64,000 bases of DNA, from assembly GCA_902610175.1 (NCBI GenBank), contig CACLUR010000006.1, positions 1-64,000 of the forward strand, in the 5' to 3' direction. This document shows, piece after piece, positions 1-8,043 of the stretch; the first letter of the stretch is position 1; each line of letters starts with the position of its first letter. The DNA comes from an uncultured Alphaproteobacteria bacterium (GTDB lineage Bacteria; Pseudomonadota; Alphaproteobacteria; HIMB59). The translations under genes and the position numbers were made by a program. Under the pieces are notes generated by a model. The model was given only the letters and a program-made list of their open reading frames with translations, had not been told where the DNA came from and made no database searches.

Positions 1-1674
1 AGTACTAACCTCATTTGTGACTTGCCCTGAGGGTTGGTAGATATTTTTTGAAGGCGAGAGCTCTTTTTCTTTTTGTCCATCAGAAATTAATAAGTCCACT
101 GATATTCTTTGATAATTTTGGAATTTTTCGTCTTTAATATTTTTAATTATTGCAGTTTTGTTATTTTGCAATTTTATTTCATTAGTGGAGCCTTTTTCAA
201 ATAGTAGATTTTCTTCGTAGTCAAATTGTTCTGTATATACAGCTGCGATAATAAAAAAACCAATACTTAAATGAGCCAGCCATTGAGAATAAAAACTTAT
301 ATTTTTTTTAAAATTATTTTTTAAAACTAAAATACTTTTTAAAAATAATGGAATTGTAATAAATACACTTAGTGCAAAATAAAAATTATTTAAAAAATAA
401 TAGGATACCAAGCAAATCAATAATGAAAAAATAATTATAAAAGGTATTTGTTTATCTTTTTTTTCATGTTTTTCCCAATTTATCTGTGGTGCAAATGCCA
501 TGAATAAAATTAATGGTGCTAGTAACAGATTAAATGCGAAATTATAATATGGTGCACCAACTGATACTGATGTTTTTAGAATCATTTCGCTAAACAATGG
601 ATAAACTGTTCCAATGAAGACAACGAGTGCAGAACAAATAAAAAATATATTATTTAATAAAAGAAAACTCTCTCTGCTAAGTAAATTAAAAGAGTCCTCA
701 TTGAAATTAGAAATACTTTTTATATTTAGCCTTACTGTCATAGCTAGCAAATATGCGATTATAATAATCAAAAATAATCCTCTAAGTGGATCTGTGGCAA
801 AACTATGAACAGATACAATTAAATTTGAACGAACTAAAAAAGTTCCGAATACTGATGCAATGAAACAGTAAAGCCCTAAATTTAGGCTCCATAATTTTAA
901 TTGGTTACTTTTGATTGAAACTTGAAGGGAATGTATCAAGGCGGTATTTAATAACCATGGGATTAATGAGATGTTTTCTACTGGATCCCAAAACCACCAT
1001 CCTCCCCATCCTAGTTCTGAATATGCCCAGTAGGAACCTAAAACTATTCCCCCAGTTAAAAAAAACCATGAAATTTTTGACCAAATCAACATTTCTTTGA
1101 ATAATTTTTCTGAAAAGTTTTTATTTACTAGCATATGTGCAGATATCACAAAGGGAATAATTAAACCAATATATCCTAGGAACAATGTTGGTGGATGAAT
1201 TACAAATAAAAAATGTTGCAAGATTGGATTAAGACCCAAACCTAAAACATTTTCATTTGCTTCTACATAAGTAAATGGATTTGAGCTAACTATTACATAA
1301 AGAATAAATAAAGTTGATATAAATAATATATTTTTATGAATCTCAACAGTTTGATTTTTATAAAGGAACAAAACCCCAAATAAGTTAATTAAAAAAAACC
1401 ATAATAAAATTGATCCCTCATGACTACCCCAGGCAGATGTCACTTTATAAAAAATAGGGTCATTAACATAAGAATTTTCGACAACGTTCAATAAAGTAAA
1501 ATCTGAAATTGAAAATGCATATACTAAAAGACCAAAGGGAATGAGGTTTATAAAATAAATTAATCTTAAAGAAGAAGTAGTTGATGGAATTACTTTCTTT
1601 AATAAGTTTATATAAAACAAGATAGTGAGCACTAACGAAACATAAATAGAGCTATTACCTAAATAAGATATCAA
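1..1674 (-). CDS. ccmF: Cytochrome c heme lyase subunit CcmF (partial, 3' end outside window)
   Basis: Reading the minus strand from a TTG directly after the ccmE stop gives an open frame of 558 codons to the window edge. It is a polytopic membrane protein with the CcmF hallmarks: a tryptophan-rich WGGWWFWDP heme-handling motif near residues 222-230, HPPTLFLGY near residue 159 and HEGSILLW near residue 81. CcmF joins heme from holo-CcmE to apocytochrome c in the periplasm. Family members are about 640-660 aa, so roughly the last 100 residues are missing. The TTG start fits because the frame begins immediately after ccmE and no in-frame ATG lies nearby; the N-terminus is therefore an inference. 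Confidence 0.93.
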   Translation of the reverse strand, partial: MISYLGNSSIYVSLVLTILFYINLLKKVIPSTTSSLRLIYFINLIPFGLLVYAFSISDFTLLNVVENSYVNDPIFYKVTSAWGSHEGSILLWFFLINLFGVLFLYKNQTVEIHKNILFISTLFILYVIVSSNPFTYVEANENVLGLGLNPILQHFLFVIHPPTLFLGYIGLIIPFVISAHMLVNKNFSEKLFKEMLIWSKISWFFLTGGIVLGSYWAYSELGWGGWWFWDPVENISLIPWLLNTALIHSLQVSIKSNQLKLWSLNLGLYCFIASVFGTFLVRSNLIVSVHSFATDPLRGLFLIIIIAYLLAMTVRLNIKSISNFNEDSFNLLSRESFLLLNNIFFICSALVVFIGTVYPLFSEMILKTSVSVGAPYYNFAFNLLLAPLILFMAFAPQINWEKHEKKDKQIPFIIIFSLLICLVSYYFLNNFYFALSVFITIPLFLKSILVLKNNFKKNISFYSQWLAHLSIGFFIIAAVYTEQFDYEENLLFEKGSTNEIKLQNNKTAIIKNIKDEKFQNYQRISVDLLISDGQKEKELSPSKNIYQPSGQVTNEVST

Positions 1675-2124
1675 TTAATTTCCTCTCCATTTCCCTTCTT
1701 CTTTAAGTTTGTCTATAGCGCTTTGGGGCATGTAGTTTTCATCGTGTTTGGCCAAAACTATCTCTGCAACAAAAATGTTATCTATAAATTTTCCTTCAAC
1801 GATAATACCCTTATTTTCTTCTACTAGATTTGGAAGTGTTTTAGAGAAAACAACATTTACAGAATTTTGATTTTGATCAATTACTTCAAAAATCCAATTT
1901 CCATCTAAAAATTTTAAACTATTTGTTTTAACAAGCCCCCCAACCCTTAAATACTTATTTTCTATCCCATCCATATTTTTTAGATCAGTTGGTTCAACAA
2001 AATAAGCAATTTGATCTTTTAAAGAATAGCTTATTAAAAATATAGATGCAGAAAAGCAAACGAATATAATTAATAAAAAAATAAATCGTTTTTTTATCTG
2101 ATTATTTAATTTGATTATGCGCAC
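1675..2124 (-). CDS. ccmE: Heme chaperone CcmE
   Basis: 149 aa with one N-terminal membrane anchor (about residues 14-33) and a periplasmic OB-fold domain. The motif LAKHDENYMP contains His127, the residue that covalently binds heme in this family, followed by the Tyr used in heme ligation. CcmE receives heme from CcmABCD and hands it to CcmF. The start is GTG and lies inside the end of ccmD (23-nt overlap in another frame), so translation is probably coupled. The length is normal for the family. Confidence 0.95.
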   Translation of the reverse strand: MRIIKLNNQIKKRFIFLLIIFVCFSASIFLISYSLKDQIAYFVEPTDLKNMDGIENKYLRVGGLVKTNSLKFLDGNWIFEVIDQNQNSVNVVFSKTLPNLVEENKGIIVEGKFIDNIFVAEIVLAKHDENYMPQSAIDKLKEEGKWRGN

Positions 2125-2233
2125 TAATCATATTAAAGACTTTTTTCTTCAGTAGCATAATTATAATCGTTGTCACAGCACAAACGACACCAAAAAATCC
2201 ATAGCAAATTAAAACAAATTCTAAACTAGTCAT
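2102..2233 (-). CDS. ccmD: Small heme exporter subunit CcmD
   Basis: A 43-aa frame that begins MTSLEFVLICYGFFGVV and has one hydrophobic helix (about residues 4-28) followed by a basic segment LLKKK. This is the size and topology of CcmD, which helps release holo-CcmE from the CcmABC complex. Its ATG overlaps the ccmC stop by 8 nt (ATGACTAG) and its tail overlaps ccmE. Position between ccmC and ccmE is the standard place. The sequence of CcmD is weakly conserved, so the call rests on size, topology and position. Confidence 0.85.
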   Translation of the reverse strand: MTSLEFVLICYGFFGVVCAVTTIIIMLLKKKVFNMISAHNQIK

Positions 2234-2933
2234 TTAAAAGCTTAGACCTCTCCACCTTCCTTTTTTCAACAATTATATAAAAAATGTTTGAAAACCAAAA
2301 TATAGTGAGCATAAAAATACCAAAAAAACTAACTAATAATGTAATAAGATAATCATTAGTCATACTTGGCCCTCCTATTCTTAAAACACTACTTTCCTGA
2401 TGAAGGGTAGTCCACCAATCAACAGAAAATTTAACAATAGGCAGATTCACTAGGCCTATTATTGCCAAAATTGAGGCTGCAAAATCTGCTTTTTGAAAGT
2501 GCTCAAATGAATGTAAAAGAAGAATATGACCTAAGTAAATAAAAGCTAAAATTAACATCGAAGTTAACCTCGCATCCCATACCCAGTATGCACCCCAAGT
2601 CAAATTTCCCCATATTGATCCAGTAACTAAAACTATAATGCTCATTATCAACCCTATTGGAGATAAAGATCTTGCAACTGTGAATGCTGTCGGTGATTTA
2701 AATATCAAGCCAATGATACTGCAAACTCCCATCACTAGAAAAATTGTTAACGATAACCACGCAGTGGGTACATGGATAAACATTATTTTGAATGAGATAC
2801 CTTGATAATAATCATTTTCTAAAAAAATTATCAGAAAAATAGAAACACCTATTAGCACAAGTGATAATAGAATAACATATCTAGATAGAGAGATCATAAA
2901 ATTAGAAAGTGTATTAGGAGTTATAGCAAACAT
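2226..2933 (-). CDS. ccmC: Heme exporter membrane protein CcmC
   Basis: 235 aa, six predicted membrane helices. It carries the WWD-type signature WGAYWVWDARLTS at residues 113-125 and the two flanking periplasmic histidines expected for heme: His54 in FIHVPTAW and His178 in TLHQESS. CcmC delivers heme to CcmE at the periplasmic face. The ATG overlaps the ccmB stop codon as TAATG, so it sits in one operon with ccmA and ccmB. Confidence 0.96.
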   Translation of the reverse strand: MFAITPNTLSNFMISLSRYVILLSLVLIGVSIFLIIFLENDYYQGISFKIMFIHVPTAWLSLTIFLVMGVCSIIGLIFKSPTAFTVARSLSPIGLIMSIIVLVTGSIWGNLTWGAYWVWDARLTSMLILAFIYLGHILLLHSFEHFQKADFAASILAIIGLVNLPIVKFSVDWWTTLHQESSVLRIGGPSMTNDYLITLLVSFFGIFMLTIFWFSNIFYIIVEKRKVERSKLLND

Positions 2934-3592
2934 TAGACAGATAATTTTTTTAGAGCTAAACTAGTTAGCAAAGGTGAAAAGGCTAAATTTAGTAAAAAGT
3001 AAGCTACGAAAAATAAATACATTCTTCCTGTATTAAAATCAATTAAATCGGTTATTGCCATAGAAAATATAAGAATAGGGACAAAAAGAGGCAATGTTAA
3101 AATACTTGTAAGTGAGAGCCTATTACTTTTAGAGATCGTTATAGATGCAGTCATTGAAGCTATAAAAATAATACTTAAAAGAGAAAGTGCCAGAAGAGTA
3201 TTTATCTTTAATAAATAAGTTAGATCGATATTTAAAATTATCAGTATAAGTGGTGAAAATATAAAGAAAAATATAATTAAATTTAAATAGATCATCATGT
3301 TTTTAATAAAAACAATTATCTCTAAAGAGAAAGGAGAGAGAAGATACTGATGAAGTTTTGCTTCATCAAAATCTTGGTCATAAATTTTTTCAACTTTAAA
3401 TAATGAAATAAAAAAAATCATTATGTATAAGAAAGATAATGGAGCATTAATTCCCATTGAGTGATGCTTTAATGATAATGCAAAAATAGCGCATGAAATA
3501 ATTAATAAACAATAAAGAACAAAACTAAAGACACTTCCTCTAAGCATAAGCTGAAACTCACTTGAAATTAATTTAAAAAAATTTTTTATCAT
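2933..3592 (-). CDS. ccmB: Heme exporter permease subunit CcmB
   Basis: 219 aa, about six membrane helices, beginning MIKNFFKLISSEFQLMLRG, which matches the cytoplasmic amphipathic start of CcmB. The LLSPFSLEIIVFIKN segment near residue 85 corresponds to the conserved LSP region. It pairs with the CcmA ATPase to drive release of holo-CcmE. Its ATG overlaps the ccmA stop as ATGA, showing direct translational coupling. Confidence 0.94.
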   Translation of the reverse strand: MIKNFFKLISSEFQLMLRGSVFSFVLYCLLIISCAIFALSLKHHSMGINAPLSFLYIMIFFISLFKVEKIYDQDFDEAKLHQYLLSPFSLEIIVFIKNMMIYLNLIIFFFIFSPLILIILNIDLTYLLKINTLLALSLLSIIFIASMTASITISKSNRLSLTSILTLPLFVPILIFSMAITDLIDFNTGRMYLFFVAYFLLNLAFSPLLTSLALKKLSV

Positions 3593-4191
3593 GTTAATTG
3601 AAGTGTTTTATAATTATTTAAACTAATATTTTGATGACTTGCTATTATAATTATTCCCTTATTTTCTAACTTTTTTTCAAATAAATTATTTAAATTTATT
3701 ATTGTTCTATCATCAAGCCCACTAAGTGGGTCATCAAGAATCCAAACGGGTTTATTAACTAACATAAGTAGTAGTAATTGAAGTTTTTTCTTTTGACCAA
3801 ATGAAAGTTGATAAAATTTTTTATCAAGATTCAATTCTTTAAAAAAATAATTTACACTTTTATTTTTTATAGAGTTATTAAATTTTACATTGTGTATTGA
3901 AAGCCAATATTCAATATTTTGATTTAAAGTCAGAGAGTCATGGGCAAAGTTAGTCTCGCCAATATATAAAAAAGATTGAGAGGCAATATGATTATCTACA
4001 ACTATGTTATTGTAAGTTATACTGCCTTCTAGTGGATCTATAAAATTGACGATATTAGATAATAGGGTTGTTTTACCCACACCATTTGCACCCTGAATGA
4101 GCAATAATTCACCAGGACTTATTTTAAAATTAATATTTTTGTAGATAAGAGTATTTCCTCTAGCAAAAGATAAGTTGTTAACTTCTATCAT
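3589..4191 (-). CDS. ccmA: Heme exporter ATP-binding subunit CcmA
   Basis: 200-aa ABC ATPase: Walker A GANGVGKTT at residues 34-42, signature LSFGQ at 129-133, Walker B ILDDP at 151-155. First gene of ccmABCDEF. The start codon follows directly on the T-tract of a terminator-shaped hairpin, leaving no room for a Shine-Dalgarno sequence. The N-terminus MIEVNNLSFARG is full length for the family, so a later start is unlikely. The message may be nearly leaderless, read from a TATAAT inside the hairpin loop. Confidence 0.95.
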   Translation of the reverse strand: MIEVNNLSFARGNTLIYKNINFKISPGELLLIQGANGVGKTTLLSNIVNFIDPLEGSITYNNIVVDNHIASQSFLYIGETNFAHDSLTLNQNIEYWLSIHNVKFNNSIKNKSVNYFFKELNLDKKFYQLSFGQKKKLQLLLLMLVNKPVWILDDPLSGLDDRTIINLNNLFEKKLENKGIIIIASHQNISLNNYKTLQLT

Positions 4192-4221
4192 AAAAAAAGC
4201 GGGTGATTATAACCCGCTTTT
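4192..4221 (-). terminator. Intrinsic terminator of the histone-like gene, abutting ccmA
   Basis: On the minus strand the sequence is a 10-bp perfect stem AAAAGCGGGT / ACCCGCTTTT with a 7-nt loop TATAATC, then a run of T up to position 4192. It lies 29 bases after the stop of the histone-like gene and ends exactly at the ATG of ccmA (4191). The stem is also symmetric enough to work on the plus strand, but no plus gene ends here. Confidence 0.85.
4206..4211 (-). promoter_or_regulatory. Candidate -10 box for ccmA inside the terminator loop
   Basis: The hairpin loop reads TATAAT on the minus strand, a perfect -10 hexamer. A start site 6-8 bases downstream would fall near 4198-4200, only about 8 bases before the ccmA ATG. 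There is no convincing TTGACA-like -35 at 16-18 bases. The assignment is inference; AT-rich DNA yields TATAAT by chance. Confidence 0.35.
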
Positions 4222-4250
4222 GATGTTTTAAATATTTAAAACTTAAAAAA

Positions 4251-4601
4251 TTATCTTCTTTTTCTAGAAGCTTTCCTTTTCTTAGGAGCTGCTTTTTTCT
4301 TTGCAGCTTTCCTTTTCTTAGGAGCTGCTTTCTTTTTTGCAGCTTTCCTTTTCTTAGGAGCTGCTTTCTTTTTTGCAGCTTTCCTTTTCTTAGGAGCTGC
4401 TTTCTTTTTTGCAGCTTTCCTTCTCACAGCTTTTTTCTTAGTGGCTTTTTTCTTCTTAGGAGCTGCTTTCTTTTTTGCAGCTTTTCTTTTAGGAGCTGCT
4501 TTCTTTTTTGCAGCCTTCTTCTTTTTAGGTGCTACCTTTTTTGCAGCTTTCCTTTTTTTAGGAGCTGCTTTTTTCTTTGCAGCTTTTCTCTTTTTAGCCA
4601 T
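4251..4601 (-). CDS. Lysine/alanine-rich histone H1-like DNA-binding protein
   Basis: 116 aa made almost only of K, A, R and P, as repeats of the form KKRKAAKKKAAP. This is the composition of the eukaryotic H1 C-terminal tail and of bacterial H1-like nucleoid proteins (Hc1/AlgP-like), which bind DNA through charge. There is no folded domain. A strong ribosome site AAGGAGG sits 7 bases before the ATG, suggesting high expression. A terminator follows the gene. The DNA is less AT-rich than its surroundings because of GCT/GCA alanine codons. A role in compacting DNA is inferred from composition only. Confidence 0.8.
   Translation of the reverse strand: MAKKRKAAKKKAAPKKRKAAKKVAPKKKKAAKKKAAPKRKAAKKKAAPKKKKATKKKAVRRKAAKKKAAPKKRKAAKKKAAPKKRKAAKKKAAPKKRKAAKKKAAPKKRKASRKRR
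4269..4412 (-). repeat. 36-bp tandem repeats within the histone-like gene
   Basis: The motif AGCTTTCCTTTTCTTAGGAG (plus strand) starts at 4269, 4305, 4341 and 4377, each 36 bases apart, and a degenerate fifth copy begins at 4413. The unit encodes 12 residues. The copies at the C-terminal end of the protein are nearly identical, while copies toward the N-terminus are diverged and shortened. In-frame gain or loss of units would change tail length without a frameshift. Confidence 0.9.
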
Positions 4602-4622
4602 TATAGCCTCCTTACTTTTTAC

Positions 4623-4686
4623 ACTTACTAGTAAGTATAAAACGAATATCTAATGATATTCATTTTCTTAAAAAAAACTTAAGAAA
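4623..4686. promoter_or_regulatory. Three consecutive inverted repeats between histone-like gene and helicase
   Basis: The 133-bp divergent spacer holds ACTTACTAGTAAGT, a perfect 14-bp palindrome (4623-4636); GAATATC-TAAT-GATATTC (4644-4661); and TTTCTTAA-N7-TTAAGAAA (4664-4686). A minus-strand -10-like TATACT (4634-4639) overlaps the first palindrome, so a repressor bound there would block the histone-like promoter. The site function is inferred. Confidence 0.5.
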
Positions 4687-4734
4687 GTATTTAATTAAGT
4701 CAACATTTTATTTATGGTAACTTCTTTTCATTAA

Positions 4735-7287
4735 ATGAATCAAATTGAAATAATTTTAGGTCCAACTAACACTGGAAAAACATTTTATGCTTTTGAACAA
4801 ATGTTTTCCTTTAAAAACGGTGTTTTTGGTTTCCCTTTAAGGCTTTTAGCAAGAGAAAATTATGATAAAGCATGCAAACTTTATCCAATAAATCAAATTG
4901 CTTTAATAACTGGTGAAGAAAAAATAATTCCCTCAAATGCAAAATATTTTTTTTGTACTGTCGAATCAATGCCTGATGATTTTTTTGAATTTGTTTGCGT
5001 TGACGAGATTCAATTGTCATCTGACTATGAAAGAGGACATATTTTCACTCAAAGACTTTTACATACTCGCGGGGAACACAAGACTATCTTCCTTGGTTCT
5101 CTCACAATGGAAGAGATTATTAGAGAGTTAATTCCTGAAGCAAAAATAATTTTTAAAAACAGATTTTCAGAATTAAATTTTATAGGCTATAAAAAAATTC
5201 AAAACGTTAAACCCCGTTCGGCAATCATCGCATTCAACTTAATCGGACTTTATGAAATAGCCGAACAAATAAGAAGTTTAAAAGGGGGTGTAGCTCTTGT
5301 TGCTGGAGCACTCAGTCCCAAAACAAGAAACTCCCAAGTAAAATTATACGAAGATGGGGATGTTGATTATATTGTAGCCACTGATGCCATAGGAATGGGC
5401 TTGAATCTAGATATTAACCACGTCTATTTCTCTGGTCTAGAAAAGTTTGATGGAAAATATGTTCGACCTTTGAATGATATGGAAATTGGTCAAATAGCAG
5501 GAAGAGCAGGTCGGTATACAAAATCTGGTTATTTTGGGAGTACTCTCGGAGCTAAGTTTACAAATTTAAAGTCAATAGAAAATATTCAAACAAATAAATT
5601 TGAACCTATTAAAAAAATTTTTTGGAGAAATCACCTTCTATCGTTTAAGTCAGAATATGAATTAGTAAACTCTCTTATAAAGAAACCTGATAACCATCGA
5701 TTAATTCTTAAAAAAGATGCTGAAGATCAAAAATTTTTGTTAAGGTTTCTAAAAGATAATAAAAAAAATTTTAAATTTAATAATCCTGAAACCTTGAAAC
5801 AATTATGGGACGTATGTCGAATACCAGATTATCAAAATATCTCAGATGAAAAACATGTTGAGTTGTTAACAAAAATATTTAATGAGCTGATAAAAAATAA
5901 GTGGGTATTTAGTGATAAATTTTTAGATAAAGAAATTTCTTACTTACAAAATTACAACGGTAGCATTGATGATCTTATATACAACTTAAATGAAACAAGA
6001 ACATGGCTTTATATTACTAACCAAAAACACTGGATAAGTAACTCAATTTGGGTTGAAACTGTTAAAAATATTGAAAACAAACTGTCTGAGGAGATACATT
6101 TAAGCTTAATGCAAAAATTTGTTGATAAAAATAAAAGTGAAATGATTCAAAATTTAAATATTAGTAAAAAAAATATATCCTTAACTGAAAATAGATATGT
6201 TAAGATAAAAGATGAAAAAATAGGAGTTATAAAAGGTTTTAAAATTTTTTTTGATGAAAAATATAAAGATATTTTAAATAATAACTACCATAAAATAATT
6301 AAAGAACAAATTTCCTCAAATATGTCTTTTAACGTTGATAATTTTATTGCAGCACCGAATGAAAGCTTGCTTATCGATTCAAACGTAGATGAGAACGGAA
6401 ATTTTCAAAATTTATATGTTAAATGGGGGGAATCAAACGTAGCAATATTTAAAAAAGGTAGCGATATCATCCATCCCATTTTAGAACCAATCTTAGATGA
6501 CTCACTAGTATCACCTGAACATATAAAAAAAATTCAGGAGAAAATTCAAAAATGGTTTGACGAAAACTACCTCTCTAAGTTAGATTTATCCGACAAACTA
6601 AAAAAATTTAACACAAAACCTGAAGAAAGAAGTTTTATTTTTAAGATTATCGAAAGCCAATATAATTTTTACCAAATAAATATACTAGACGAATTTAAGC
6701 TAATTGACGAACCACAAAGAAAAGAAATTCATTCCCTAAATTTCAGATTAGGAAAAAATGTTATATTTAATTCTGAATTAATTAGACCTGAATATATGAA
6801 GCTAAAGTTTCATTTATGGAATTTGTATAATAATGAATCCTTAAATATTGATGAATATATACCAAAAGATGGTAATGCAACTCTTAATATTCAAAATAAG
6901 TTAAATGAAGAACTATTAACTTTCTTAGGATTTATTTCAAAAAATGACTTATTAATTAGGCTTGATATTTTTAATGAATTTGAAAAACAATTATTTAAAA
7001 GAGAAAACAGAGGTCCTTTCTCACTTCCTATGGACCTATCTAATCTTTTGGGAATTAAAAAAGATAAACTAATTAGTATTTTAAAAAGTAGATCTTTTAA
7101 TATTCAAGAGATAGCAGAAAATGATTTAATTATTTCTAAAAAAGTTAACGCTAACAAGACATTTGAGTTAAAACAAAATAAAAACAAAAAAGTATTGAAA
7201 AAACCATCAAAAAAAGTAAAAAAACCTTCATCAAAAAAATTATTTAATAATCCTTTTGACCAATTAAAAAATATAAATGTTAAATAA
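4735..7287 (+). CDS. SUV3-type superfamily 2 RNA helicase
   Basis: 850 aa. Walker A GPTNTGKT at residues 9-16, DEIQ in place of DEAH at 90-93, GSLTM (motif III region) near 120, TDAIGMGLNLDI near 214-226 and the arginine-finger motif QIAGRAGRY near 252-260. This pattern is that of the mitochondrial degradosome helicase SUV3 and its alphaproteobacterial homologues. The long C-terminal half is AT-rich and poorly conserved and ends in a lysine-rich tail (about 800-835: KKVLKKPSKKVKKPSSKK). First gene of an operon with terB-like, fdxA and carD, a neighbourhood I recall as common in alphaproteobacteria. RNA unwinding or turnover is the expected role. Confidence 0.9.
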   Translation: MNQIEIILGPTNTGKTFYAFEQMFSFKNGVFGFPLRLLARENYDKACKLYPINQIALITGEEKIIPSNAKYFFCTVESMPDDFFEFVCVDEIQLSSDYERGHIFTQRLLHTRGEHKTIFLGSLTMEEIIRELIPEAKIIFKNRFSELNFIGYKKIQNVKPRSAIIAFNLIGLYEIAEQIRSLKGGVALVAGALSPKTRNSQVKLYEDGDVDYIVATDAIGMGLNLDINHVYFSGLEKFDGKYVRPLNDMEIGQIAGRAGRYTKSGYFGSTLGAKFTNLKSIENIQTNKFEPIKKIFWRNHLLSFKSEYELVNSLIKKPDNHRLILKKDAEDQKFLLRFLKDNKKNFKFNNPETLKQLWDVCRIPDYQNISDEKHVELLTKIFNELIKNKWVFSDKFLDKEISYLQNYNGSIDDLIYNLNETRTWLYITNQKHWISNSIWVETVKNIENKLSEEIHLSLMQKFVDKNKSEMIQNLNISKKNISLTENRYVKIKDEKIGVIKGFKIFFDEKYKDILNNNYHKIIKEQISSNMSFNVDNFIAAPNESLLIDSNVDENGNFQNLYVKWGESNVAIFKKGSDIIHPILEPILDDSLVSPEHIKKIQEKIQKWFDENYLSKLDLSDKLKKFNTKPEERSFIFKIIESQYNFYQINILDEFKLIDEPQRKEIHSLNFRLGKNVIFNSELIRPEYMKLKFHLWNLYNNESLNIDEYIPKDGNATLNIQNKLNEELLTFLGFISKNDLLIRLDIFNEFEKQLFKRENRGPFSLPMDLSNLLGIKKDKLISILKSRSFNIQEIAENDLIISKKVNANKTFELKQNKNKKVLKKPSKKVKKPSSKKLFNNPFDQLKNINVK

Positions 7288-7714
7288 ATTCTTCCAATCC
7301 TTTAATGAAAAGAAGGATAAAAATGATGAAAATTCTTTTGAGTCAGATTTATATAACCTGATTTACGAAATTATTATTGCAGATCATGAAATTACAGAAC
7401 AAGAAATTAATTTAGCCTCTGAGTTAGTAGAGTTTTACTTTGAAATACCAATTAAGAATAATAAAGAGCAATTTAATAAATTAGCCAATCAACAACATTT
7501 CAACACTGACTTATCTCAGTTTTCATACAGGCTCAAAACATTACTCACTTATGAACAGAGAATGGATGTAATTTTAATTTGTTGGCAAGTTTTAATGGTT
7601 GACGGCAATGAGGATCAGCTTGAGGTATCTACTGTCAGAAAAATATCAACTTTACTCGGCTTAGAAGATAGAGATTTTATATTGATTAGAAATAGAGTAA
7701 AAGACAGTCTATGA
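7277..7714 (+). CDS. TerB-like (TerB_C/DUF533-type) helical protein
   Basis: 145 aa, all-helical in appearance, overlapping the helicase end by 11 nt and fdxA by 4 nt. The segment [25 protein letters not shown] and the later [16 protein letters not shown] form the two acidic, metal-binding-type helix pairs (ADxxI/VDGxxD) typical of the tellurite-resistance TerB family. Single stand-alone TerB domains in alphaproteobacteria have no firm function and the name does not imply tellurite resistance here. Coupling suggests a role with the helicase or ferredoxin. Confidence 0.75.
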   Translation: MLNKFFQSFNEKKDKNDENSFESDLYNLIYEIIIADHEITEQEINLASELVEFYFEIPIKNNKEQFNKLANQQHFNTDLSQFSYRLKTLLTYEQRMDVILICWQVLMVDGNEDQLEVSTVRKISTLLGLEDRDFILIRNRVKDSL

Positions 7715-8043
7715 CTTACCTAGTTAATGACAAGTGTATTAAATGTAAATACATGGATTGTGTTGAAGTTTGTCCAGTGGATTGTTTTTATGAAGGTGAA
7801 AATATGCTTGTTATTAATCCTGATGAATGTATCGACTGCGGTGTATGTGAACCGGAATGCCCAGCTGAAGCTATTATCCCAGATGACTTGGATGACGGTA
7901 CAAAATGGTTAGATGTAAATGAAAAATATTCACAAGTTTGGCCTAATATAACTACAAAAAAAGAAGCCCCTGCTGATGCAAAACAGTGGGAAGGGGTAGA
8001 AAATAAATTTGAAAATCATTTCAGTGAAAAAGGAGCCGATTAA
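7711..8043 (+). CDS. fdxA: Seven-iron ferredoxin FdxA
   Basis: 110 aa. Cys9, Cys17 and Cys50 match the ligands of the [3Fe-4S] cluster and Cys21, Cys40, Cys43 and Cys46 those of the [4Fe-4S] cluster in Azotobacter FdI-type ferredoxins; the extra Cys12 and Cys25 of that family are also kept. A C-terminal extension of about 50 residues is normal for FdxA. It overlaps the previous gene by 4 nt and its stop overlaps carD as TAATG. Confidence 0.95.
   Translation: MTYLVNDKCIKCKYMDCVEVCPVDCFYEGENMLVINPDECIDCGVCEPECPAEAIIPDDLDDGTKWLDVNEKYSQVWPNITTKKEAPADAKQWEGVENKFENHFSEKGAD

Noticed and set aside
614-1100. Two short plus-strand ORFs near the left edge
   Set aside because: They are antisense to ccmF, whose conserved WGGWWFWDP and HPPTLFLGY motifs run through the same DNA on the minus strand.
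4269-4590. 36-bp spaced repeats resembling a CRISPR array
   Set aside because: The repeats are contiguous without unique spacers and are entirely inside one open frame that encodes K/A/P repeats.
4441-4653. 70-aa hydrophobic ORF on the plus strand
   Set aside because: It is the antisense reading of the lysine/alanine repeat gene, which yields Phe/Ala/Leu by complementarity; no ribosome site.
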